A stretch of 64,000 bases of DNA, from contig OV884015.1 in assembly GCA_930367205.1 (NCBI GenBank), positions 37,811,288 to 37,875,287 of the forward strand. Direction: 5' to 3'. Of the stretch, positions 11,876 to 21,752 are shown piece after piece (position 1 is the first letter of the stretch; each line of letters begins with the position of its first letter). Source of the stretch: Acanthosoma haemorrhoidale (Eukaryota > Arthropoda > Insecta > Hemiptera > Acanthosomatidae). Made by a program: the position numbers and the translations under genes. The notes under the pieces are model-generated. The model worked only from the letters and a program-made list of their open reading frames with translations. It was not told where the DNA came from and did no database searches.

Positions 11876-13509
11876 TTTTGTTAATTCATGGAACAAAATC
11901 AGCGATTACGGTCTGGCAAGAAAAAATGAAGTAACCACTAGATAACCCTCCTCCCACCCGAGAGCAATCTTAAAGTGCATAAAACAAAAACAGAACAGAG
12001 CCAAAAGCAATCATAATCTCAGCCTGCCTATGTATCTCGCGGACTTAATTAAAGACAGATTTAAGAATGGAACGGACGGATAAGGACACGACTCAAAAAC
12101 AGAACACGAAGCAAGATTAACAAGAAAGGCTGAGTGATTAATTAAGACGAAGGGAAGGTCGAAATTAATTAGCAACACGGATAGGGCTCGATTAGCGAGA
12201 GCAATCCCCAGACGGAGATACCCCGCCAACAAAGGGCGCCTGCCCTCCCTCTCCCTGTTTCCGCCTTATAGAACTTTCACATTACAACAGCCTGTTCACC
12301 GGCCCGCTCGTTAACAGTTGAGTCTGGTCGGCTGATTCTTGATGATTTAATAATACCTCGATGAGGCTGTCGAGTCGCTACTAAGTAGTGGTGAATAAGT
12401 GATGATGTACTAAACGATTCTGCATAATGTAACCGCGTTTAAGGGGGGTATCGATTCGGTTTGTCACTACAACGCACGTTCGATTAGAACGGTACATTTA
12501 AACGGAGATTTAAAGGTAAACAAAAATGAAAAAAGTTTTTCGTAAAACTATGTAAGTTTTGGTGGTCAAGTCTAGTGGAGGTATTGAAATTACAGCAATG
12601 CTTTAAAGTTCAAGCTACTACATTCCACAAAACATTCGATCTTGCAGGATGCTTAATTACTTTACAAACAAAGCCGGTTCATTGAAATCGACACTATACT
12701 TAACGCTATCTGTAAACGTATATTTAAGCCCATGTAAAAGGTCACATAGTACGTTACATTGACAGTCAACGTGAATGTAACCAAGAATTTATAATTCGTT
12801 TAAATATCTTCAAGCTTAACGAATTTCAATTGCCTTGATCATTGCGGGTTAACTATAAATAAAATATTCAATACCGAACAAATGGTTTTTAAGTCATTAG
12901 ACAAATTCACGCAAAATCTGACACGGATACAGTCCAACACTTTGTGCAAAACATTGGAAGGGTCGCGCGCGACCTCCACCATTCACCCCTACCGCCTCTA
13001 TTATGACCCCATTACTCCCCTTAACTACCACGTATTGTCATATTTATACCCGTTTTGGCACAAATACAAATAGTACCGCAGGAAACATATTGCTGTGGAT
13101 GGACCTAGAAATTTCATACCTAACCGTGAGATATTCACACCAAATTAGACAGGAATGCAGTTCCGTACCTTTCATGTTCAGATCTCCCTCACAAGATACT
13201 TTCTCCTTTTCTTCCTAAAATGTTTTGGAGGCGATATCTAAATTTTAAAAAGATCGAAATAAAGTTTTGAGGCCTAACAGAAACTGCTCCCTCCATCGTC
13301 CGAGCCACTTCGTACCCGGATTTACTCTCAATATTGCTAAAAGTTTTCAGATTGCTTCACAATCGGTGTAAAATTATTTAATAAAAATTAAAAAAAAAAT
13401 CCTTTGATGCAATTGATCCACGAATCTACTTGCTACAAAATGGCCACAAGGTTGAAATGAGGAGACAGCTACAGGTGGACATATAAAAGCCCTAGTTTAA
13501 GGTAGGAGA
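11876..13509. other. Intergenic, nothing recognised
   Basis: Contains a few 60-80-codon open frames (minus 12011-12232, plus 12882-13218) without motifs or splice partners. GC-richer around 12190-12330. No RNA gene recognised. Confidence 0.5.
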
Positions 13510-13535
13510 CTTGACGAAGGGTTCTTTTCGTCAAG
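13510..13535. repeat. Perfect 9-bp hairpin
   Basis: CTTGACGAA (13510-13518) and TTCGTCAAG (13527-13535) are exact inverted repeats around an 8-base loop. It lies just before the nested inverted repeats at 13555-13642. Confidence 0.7.
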
Positions 13536-13554
13536 GGTAGGTAATAATTGCCTC

Positions 13555-13642
13555 GTCGGTTACGCAGCCATAAGTACCTGAGGGACTGTGGCACATGTGA
13601 GACAATGCCCTACAGAACTGAGGTAGGGCGAACGAAACCGAC
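13555..13642. other. Nested inverted repeats, possible structured RNA or TE end
   Basis: Outer arms GTCGGTT (13555-13561) and AACCGAC (13636-13642) enclose inner arms GCCCTAC (13607-13613) and GTAGGGC (13623-13629) with a 9-base loop. All pair perfectly. The block is GC-rich against its surroundings (13.5-13.8 kb). No known RNA family was recognised; open frames on both strands here are short and without motifs. It may be a structured transcript or part of an unrecognised transposon. Confidence 0.35.
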
Positions 13643-13645
13643 AGT

Positions 13646-15457
13646 ATGTGACCCAGGTCAGGAGTCGTCCGCTCGAAGGTCGGAAGGCAAGGCAGATTTA
13701 TGGCAGCTAATAAAACCCTATTCCCAGAAGGCTTGTTGTGCTCCCAACAGCTGAGGCCTTTCAGGTAAGGAGCCATAGTTCCGCTCCCTTATCTAAGGCA
13801 TGACAGTTCCCAAAGGGGAGAGAAGAATTGGAACCCATAAACAACATTGATAGCGATAGACCCTTGCTTTTCCTCCAGATATATTTTTAGAAGCAGTGTA
13901 GTTCGCAGAATATCAGCAGATAATACAAATATTACTATATACATAAAAATGAAGCTACAAATGTTGACATGAATCAGTAAACCAATTTCTGCTTTTAACT
14001 TGAAATTATTTTTAGAGATATCTAAACCTCAAGGCATTATTTTGGTTTTTGATGGCTTCGTCTCCTGGGTTGTCAATTTTATCTACTCCATCAAAATAAA
14101 GTAACAAACCAGTGAAGAGGTTTAATTAAAAAGCTAATGGTGCTGTACCGATTTACAACCCTTAGCAAGATCTGACAGTGAATTTCATTTCAACTAAATC
14201 AAAGTCAGTGACCCCTGACAGAATAGCCAATATTAGTTTGTTGGGTATAGGGCCCTACCTTCTCCAGCTTCCTCTGTTTTCTAACCAAAGAGGGAATGCT
14301 GAATTCATTTTGAGAAACTGCCGCAAAATATACAGCTTCCCAGGTGAAAATCGAAGCCACGCTCTTAAGGATCAAGCAAACTATAACCTCAGCTCAACCA
14401 TTCCAGCCTACTACAGTAAAAAAAAAAAAAAAGGTTGCAAAACCACTAGCAATGATTGACTGACTTTAGTTCTAGTATAGTCAGTCAGATAAAATGTGCT
14501 GACCAGACTGAAGGAAATAAGTAATGATTTAAACACCAACCAAATAGCTCACTATGGTTCGTAACGGTCAAGCATGGGTATGAAATAAATACTGGACAAT
14601 GGGTTATAAAATAAACAGTATTAAATAAAGGGATAATGATTAACACTACTAGTAATACGTAAAACAAATATTTACTTTAAAAAATTTGTATATTACAATA
14701 TAAAAATTAATTAGAATGACAAATCACACAAAAATGAAAAAATATATATATCCAGGCCAAACGGTCACTAAGCAAATCCCCTGTGAAACTTTAAAACAAT
14801 CGTTTGATCGAAACAATTTTTTTTTTTGTACATCATACCTTACAAAACAAATATAAAAAGTTACAACTTCTAAGAGACATGATATTTTTTATTGAAGAGC
14901 CAAAAGAATTTTTATTCCTAAACGAATGCATTCATCTTGTCACATGCTCATATTGAAAAATGTAACAACAAAATTTAGAAACCTACAACAAAGATTAAAA
15001 GTAAAATTTATTTCAACAAATTTTTTATGATTTGTTCTATCAAATTTAACTTTACAGTAACATATAAATCCAAAATTTTTAGGGGGAAAAAATTGATAAG
15101 TGCACTGAAAATAAATGCTCCTAAATTTACATCATTAAATGATCAGGAACTCTAAATCTAACAAACAGATCCTATGTAATAAGAATATATCAAGATAAAT
15201 AAACAATAAATGTTACGCAGCATTAGCAATAAATAGATATCTTGTAGAAATATTCAACTTTGAAAATAAACATAATATAGCAACAATTAAACAGTAAATA
15301 CCTTATCAAAGTAATTCTTCATGCTATTACCGAAAGTTAACCAAACTTTCTGTATTAAATATTGCTCTCTTGCTTCCCATTAATTATGAATAGGAATTTA
15401 CACAGACTTAAATAACGCTTAAACTAAAATGAAACGTAGAAGATATTTTCCACTCAC
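13646..15457. other. Downstream region of the acidic nuclear-protein gene
   Basis: The minus-strand gene ending its last recognised exon at 15458 should continue into or beyond this region, because that exon ends in a strong GTGAGT donor. I could not identify the next exon. A plus-strand 93-codon open frame at 14178-14459 runs into an A14 tract and has no recognised motif. Confidence 0.4.
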
Positions 15458-16629
15458 CTTGCTAGGTTTGGCACGTGGAGACCTCCTACAAGGGCGACTC
15501 TGGGGCCTTTTCCGCAAAGAGCGTTGTTTTACAGGTAAGACCTTCGGCCTTCTTCGTACTTTTTCAAATTTCTTCTCGGACTTCAATGACTGTTTTTCTT
15601 TATCTTCCCTTCTTGCTCGAATAGGTAGCGTAGGTTCAGGTTTCTTACGATTTGTACTTGAAACCTCATCATCAGAGGAAGAAGAATCATAAGGATCTGA
15701 TGAGCTACTAGAACTCCTCGGTTTTGGTGTTTTAGGTTTTGTGGCAGAAATTTTTAATTTAAGACCTCCCTGCAACCAAAATTGAGCACTCAGAAACAGA
15801 AATTACAAACAAGTCGACTAGAAAATATAGGAAACAAAGATATCTCGTAAAAGATTATAGTTTTAATACATAAAATCGGAAGCAACAGTTTTTCACTAAC
15901 CTGATCAAAATTGGTCTCTCTTATACTGAATGTTGTAGCATTGCTCTGAGATTCAGAACTACTGGAACTCTCTTTTTTACCAGAACTTTCATCAGAACTA
16001 TCACTACTTCGGGAACCTGAACCAGAACCCTGGGAAATAGAATGATATTGAGCAATCTACTTTTAAAAAACGTAACAAATAAAAAAACACATAATATCGC
16101 TGACTTACTTGAGACTCGGAATTAGAATCTGATGAACTGTCCGAATCAGAATTAGAACTCTCTTCTTCTTCTTCCTCCTCCTCCGATTCAGAATCCTCTT
16201 CAGAAACTGGTGGGGCAGCTGGTGTCAGGGGAGGAAGTGGTGTAGCCGGTTCCTGTTGATAATGGTTACCATGTTATAACTTTTAATTTTTCAATTCAAA
16301 TTACTTCTGTCAATCAATAATAATTAAAAATACCTTAATTGCATCCATGTCCACTGTCGATGGAAGATCTTCCGGTTCAGAATCCTCAGCTGGATGATGA
16401 ATAACAGCACTCCAATCACAGCTTGTAAGAATATCACTTGAAACTCCATACTATATACAAAATTTAATGACATTATAATGGCATAACACAGGTTAAAATT
16501 AGTTTAAACCATTTAAGTTTCCTTTACTTTATTGATCTCTGGTCTTGAAGGCAGCGCTGGAACATACTGGACTGGAGGAGAATATGTAGACGCACTTTTG
16601 TCTACTTGTGGCATGATGTAATACTCCAT
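15458..16629 (-). CDS. Acidic, serine-rich nuclear-type protein (5 exons, C-terminus not found)
   Basis: Five exons in phase 0: 16629-16528, 16450-16334, 16252-16109, 16029-15901, 15769-15458, with GT..AG borders (the last donor GTGAGT is near-consensus). Together they give about 268 residues. The start MEYYIMPQVDK follows an in-frame TAA. A Pro-rich N-terminus is followed by CDWSAVIHHP and acidic DSEPED, a Pro stretch, an eight-glutamate run, then Ser/Asp repeats (residues about 95-150). A compact motif TFSIRETNF..GGLKLKI follows at about residues 150-170, then SSSSSSDPYDSSSSDDE and a strongly basic tail rich in Arg and Lys. Composition suggests a chromatin or transcription protein; the FSIRETNF/GLKLKI motif looks conserved, but I cannot name the family. 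A plus-strand open frame overlapping the last exon is its antisense shadow. The gene continues past 15458. Confidence 0.75.
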
Positions 16630-16733
16630 GCAGATTTAGAAAACATCACACCGACCTTTGACAATACAATACATAATAGTCTTCTTCACTTTTGAATGGT
16701 AAAATCCATTTATAAGACAAAAATATATTACAT

Positions 16734-18885
16734 TTAGGTCCCTAAAGTCTCCAAAACATATCCTTCATACTCCTGTTGAGCAGAAACCAATGTAGGATGA
16801 GTGAAAACATGATGAAGCAAATTTCCTTCCTATAAACAAATCAGCTTTATCATTTAAGCCCAATGAGTACATGTCAAAACAACAGTATATTTCTTATCAA
16901 ATACGACAAAACTATTTGACATGTTTATGAAACCATTCTAATGTCCGGTTATTAACACTACAATATGAACAAAATTAAATTTGACAAATATATTTGACAT
17001 TCTGTCAAGAAAAACGTCAAGGCAAATCTTAAACCGCGTATAGTAGGACTTTTATGGATTTTATATAGTTATCATTTTATATATTTGTAAAGATAATGAC
17101 AGGTAAATGTCTGAGCAGATACCAAAATAGGCCTCAAGAATAAGAAAAATATTCACTACCGAAGTTATCCACAACACATTTCACTGACATCTCCACTGAG
17201 CTGTGACTCCAACAGGCGCTCCATTGAAACTTCCCCATAAGGATAATAAAGTTGTAAACTAGAAATACTACAATAATACTAAGAAAAAAGGCCACTATGG
17301 TTACCTGGAACTCTCAGTCGCCATAAACAAAATCAACCAAAACAAGATGGCTGATGATTAACGGCAGGCTAGAGTGCAGCTTAACAAACAGGCGCAGTGA
17401 ACTCATTACAAATCATTGAAAGTAATCAATGTCAATTACAGAATCGCGTTAGACTCATTTAATTTAACATTCCGTTTATCTGCATCAATTAGAGAAAATT
17501 CCCAGGCGGAATCATTGTTAACAGTTGTGTCGTTCACGAATCTGACAATAGCGACATGGCCGAGATGTGGCGGTAAGCACAACTAACAGGGCAGGTGTTA
17601 CAAAACTCCCGCTTTTTCAACGTAAAATCCCGCCCATTTCAATTAATTCTGTAAATTGTATTCAGTAACGCTGCCAAGATAGATTCGTCGTTACATCTGC
17701 GTCGAAGTCATCAAAACAGTAACTTACATAATATGTGTGATTATAATTGTTAAAGTAATTATCAATATCTTGTTATAAATTACAAATATCATTGACTAAG
17801 TATTATTATTTTACAAATATATCATTGTCCAAAACAAATCAAGTGAAGTTTAATGCATCACACAATTCAGACTTTCCCTATGGCTTTAAAAACTATTTTA
17901 TTGACAGTTTTCATAACATACTGTAATAATAGTTCATTGAAGCCCCAAATCATATTCATATAATGGAATAATATTTATTTTGTTATAACTAATTAATTTA
18001 TTAATGACTCTTAATTATTTTTCATGGGGGCCTGGTTTTATTTTTAACATTTTTCCACCATCAATTGAAACTACCCTGTATAATATAATGCCTGCAAAAA
18101 AAACACTGGTTGAGTAAAGTTGCAAAAACAAATTTAGTAACAGTTTTTGTTAATATACTTTGAAAAACCAACAAAACCCTTAAAAGATATTATATAGTGT
18201 CTGTGCACAAACCTCGGACTCCCTGATCTCCACCCAGGTGCTCACAGGCTTTCATATTCATTTGGCAAGTAATTATTAAAATAGTGGGAGCGAAAACCAC
18301 AACTAGTGATTATTAATTTGTATAAATATTGGTTTTTTTTTTACAATCTCTCAGCCCAAAAAAAATGTCTGGCTACCGCCCCAGTTAAGTACTACTTTCG
18401 TCATTAGGATAGCTATAGTTTATTAATTAACTGTTGGCATTTACAAAATACACATGTATCCATAAATTATTTCCAATAAAAATATAGGAAGAGTTACATA
18501 TTAATTATTACTCAATCCTATTTTTATTTCAGATGTACCTCTTTCACTAATAAATCGTATTTCACACTCAAATTAAATGATTACTTGCTCTTCTTTTGTT
18601 TCAGCCATAAAGAGACTTATAACTACTATGTGTTGTCTTACACATAAAACTATCATTTTTATTGAAATCATTAACACACAAAAATAAAGTATTTTAACTA
18701 TGGAAATTTATTTATATAACACAATTAAATATTACTATATATAAGAATATTAATCACAAGACCGTTTCCTTCATTTTCAAAAGCTCTTACTAATGACTCT
18801 TTTATACTGAGATACTGGCCCATTCCTTGACATGCCGTTGTGTCTTTTGTTATTTCTTCCATTACCTTTGGACCGACAGGATTTC
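16734..18885 (-). CDS. C-terminal exons of an unrecognised gene
   Basis: Two exons with matching phase. Exon 18885-18791 follows a TTGTTACAG acceptor. Its first two bases finish a codon, and the 31 following codons begin NPVGPKVMEEITKDTTACQG and end in YLSIKESL, before a GTAAGA donor. Exon 16829-16734 follows a TTTATAG acceptor, starts in phase 0 (EGNLLHHVFTHPTLVSAQQE) and ends LETLGT and TAA. Read through instead of spliced, the first exon would also stay open to a TAA at 18725, so it could be terminal. The upstream exon must end in phase 1. It may be part of the RING gene at 20.5-21.8 kb (same strand) or a separate gene whose 5' exons I missed. No family recognised. Confidence 0.45.
17343..17351 (-). 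promoter_or_regulatory. YY1-like motif near a possible first exon
   Basis: GCCATCTTG (minus strand) lies about 20 bases upstream of ATGGCGACTGAGAGTTCCAG|GTAACC (17324 to 17305), an exon-like end with a good donor. This could be the promoter and first exon of the acidic-protein gene. If the ATG at 17324 were used and spliced to 16829, the frame would stop early, so the exon is more likely untranslated or misread. Confidence 0.25.
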
Positions 18886-20140
18886 CTGTAACAATATAAT
18901 TGTTAACTAATAAAACATCTTTTTAAATGTATATAATCCTATGGCAATATTTGATATATACTGCTTTTGGCCCATAAAAATTTTCTATAGGCCGTTAAGG
19001 TGAGTTTATATAGGTCAACCATATTGATCAATGAGCATCATTTAACTGGAGTGAACCCCTTGTGGTCAATCAAAGATATTTATACGCAATCTATTCTAGT
19101 ATCAAGTCCGTTTTAAGATGGCGTCGATTGAAGTTGGTGGATGGAAGTTACTATAATGAGTGACCCATTAATTTGTATTGGTCTGCAACTCAAAAAAAAG
19201 AGGATTAAAAAATTTTTGTGGGTACATGCAAAAAGAAAGCACAAATATGAGATAACCCATACATGCTGGTTTGGTGTTGGTGTTTAGCAATGGGGCCACC
19301 ACCAATTTTTCCCCTCATTACTCCCGTTGATCAGTTTTATTGAAGCTAGATGTTTAGTCCAGGCAAATCAACCTCGTTAATTAATATGCCTGACCCATAT
19401 AAACCCGTTTTTTTGAAAAAGTATCTTTATTTTTTAAATACCAGTATACAAAGCAGATGCAAAATTATTTTTTTCGCCTCTTGCTTCTATTGTGTAAGTC
19501 ATCAAGCAGGCATGAAAGCAAGAAGCAAGCCATAAAAGCAATGCAGTTTTTGATTTATAAAATGAAATTTTTGTAGCCATCACAAAAAGAATTTTGTCTT
19601 CAGATTCTGATTGATCAGTTGAACTGGAAATTATAAACAAAATAGGCTTGAGAACATATAATTATTACATAATAAAAACAGTTTTCAATATATAATGTAA
19701 AAAAGTATGTGGGATCTTCAAAAGCTTTTGAAGTATTAAAATATTTATACCAATTTCGGTATGGATACCATACACAAGACAATGCAGAGATAGCAATCCA
19801 AGATCCCCCTCATTTTTACCCCATTGCTTTTCTCAATTCAATTAGTACATTATGATATCATGACTATTGGAATCACAAGCTCAAATTTTGCAAATGATTT
19901 TTTTTTTTTTTTTTTAATGCTCACATTTTTCAGCACTCCCCCTTTGGACTATTTAAGTGTAAGCATTGATTGGCTGGGCTTACCCTACTCCATTAGGAGA
20001 TTATTCTACCTAGTCTAATGGTTTGGCTCTTACTGGATAATGGGCACTAGAGGATAGTTACTTTTAATGATGTACTTATTTGCTGGTTATTTATTGGTAT
20101 TATGTTAGAGTTTGGTTGATTATTTCAAAATTAAAGAATG
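18886..20140. other. Intergenic or intronic, no confirmed gene
   Basis: Contains a plus-strand AAGATGGCGTCG start context at about 19116 whose frame stops after 12 codons (MASIEVGGWKLL). The minus-strand open frame at 19434-19640 shows no conserved motif. Possibly intronic to the minus-strand gene at 16.7-18.9 kb. Confidence 0.4.
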
Positions 20141-20148
20141 TGTGCATA

Positions 20149-20408
20149 CAGAGGCGTAACTACAGGGTGGCAGGGCTGGCAAAATGCCACGGGCCCCCGA
20201 CCCAAGAGGGCCCCGGCCCAATTGGCCGCGAGCTCAGAAATATTGTTTTAATATTGTACCTATTTATAAAAATATTAAAATATATATACCATAATACAAA
20301 TTATTGGTTGTGGGTAACTAAACTACTCGTAAGTATAATAAAGCTTAATGATAGGGCCACCATTAAAGGAATTTGCCACGGGCCCCAGATGATATAGTTA
20401 CGCCACTG
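20149..20408. mobile_element. hAT-type MITE (260 bp) with perfect 8-bp target duplication
   Basis: Terminal inverted repeats CAGAGGCGTAACTA (left) and, reversed, CAGTGGCGTAACTA (right) differ at one base in 14. The element is flanked by the direct 8-bp duplication TGTGCATA at 20141-20148 and 20409-20416. An 8-bp duplication with a CAG-start repeat is the signature of the hAT superfamily. The interior is non-coding and holds two copies of GCCACGGGCCCC (about 20185 and 20375). The perfect duplication argues for a fairly recent insertion. Confidence 0.9.
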
Positions 20409-20546
20409 TGTGCATATGTCTAAAGTGTACATTATTTGTTATCTTTGAATTAACTTTAAAGTTTTCAAACTACTTCTGTATTAATTGATCACAATGCCTG
20501 TTCTAAGGTGAGATTATTTTAGTGGTCTTTTCATTTTTATAAGTCA

Positions 20547-21752
20547 TTAATGTATAGTAGAATCTACCCAAAAGTAATACAGTACAAGAATTGATGGGAG
20601 GCAACTAGACCAAAGGCCCTTTTGGCCAGCCTCGGCGTATCTCTGCTGCCTGCTCTCCATTTCTTGGTACCTTTTTATAAATTCAAGGATCATTTTCCAC
20701 TTGATGAAGCTCATCTCAGTACTGAAGGTAGATATGGGAAGCAGTACACAATTACTGACTTCTAACATATATTTATGGCATACCCTTGATTCCTCCAATC
20801 AGACGGAATAATTTTCATTATCTGCAATCTTTTCATTTTCCCAATCTCTATGTCATTCAATTTAAGTTTAAATGACAGGCATCCCCCAGGCGGTATGGGG
20901 CATACGTGTGTGTTAGGATGATCTTTTTGATAATGTTCAACCAGCCAAAGACTAGAAAGGAATCTTCCACAATCAGGACAGTTGAAGAGCCTGAAATTAT
21001 AAATAATGTTATGATGAAATTGAATAATAGTCATAAAAATATATTATATAATGGTGTTTTGAGCTCCATTCAGAATCTTCCCATTTATATTTACTTTTTA
21101 TATAATAAAGTCACTATACCTCAAGGGATTTAAACCCAGGAACTTCATATCACAAATCAGCTATACTAGGCACCAAAATTTATATATTTGGATAGTTAAA
21201 ATTTATTTCTTACTTGAGAAAACCAAGAATAGTGGAGTCCCAACAAATAACGACAGCCTATGCCAGGAAATATTTTTAAAGTTAAAAGATACCTAAAAAT
21301 TCTTACAAATATTTTCTTACCTTGATGGTACCGCTTCATTGCTTTCACAAGATGGGCACCTGAAGCATGATTCACCATCATCATTACTTACCACATCGGG
21401 GAGTGATATGATAGGCCCTATTCCCCCTGCTTCAATGAACAGAGGTTCCTTAGGCGATGTCTCATATAATTTTAGACTGCAACAAAGTATTTGCATCACA
21501 TGACAATCAGGGCAAAAACCTGAAATTGAGAAATAGTTTAGTAGTTTATACAAATTTTAAATTTCAAATGTGATTTACATTACCTCCAAGCAATCGGCAA
21601 CTAAAACAACAAATGTGAAGGTTGGAACACATAAAAAAAGTAGAGTTTAGAGGTGAATCACAGAATGTACAGAAATATAAATTATTTTTGCGTATTGGGC
21701 CCATTTGAACTCTGCATAAACATTCAGGCGCCATGTTTGTATAAGATGCCAT
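20547..21752 (-). CDS. Divergent SIAH-like RING / C2H2 zinc-finger protein (249 aa)
   Basis: Four exons join without frame breaks: 21752-21584, 21519-21321, 20990-20784 and 20721-20547, with introns of 64, 330 and 62 nt. ATG lies 6 nt after a TTATTGCAG acceptor, so a 5' UTR intron (or a trans-splice site) precedes it. Residues about 28-65 give C-x2-C (CTFC), then CSNLH, CCFSC across the first junction and CPDC: the Cys/His spacing of the SIAH/Sina RING, which binds two zinc ions and recruits an E2 enzyme. Then come CFRCPSC (about residues 105-115) and a C2H2-like finger CPDCGRF..HYQKDH (about residues 125-145). A helical, basic C-terminal part (FIKRYQEMESRQQRYAEAG) ends WVDSTIH. The TRAF-like substrate domain of true SIAH was not recognised. 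E3 ligase activity is inferred. The real C-terminus may instead be spliced on to exons at 18.9-16.7 kb. Confidence 0.75.

Noticed and set aside
15429..15692. Plus-strand 87-codon open frame
   Set aside because: Antisense shadow of the basic C-terminal exon of the minus-strand acidic-protein gene, which has clean splice sites.
17305..17324. First coding exon starting MATESS
   Set aside because: Joined to the exon at 16829 it stops early, and no acceptor gives the right phase for the exon at 16629; kept only as a possible untranslated exon.
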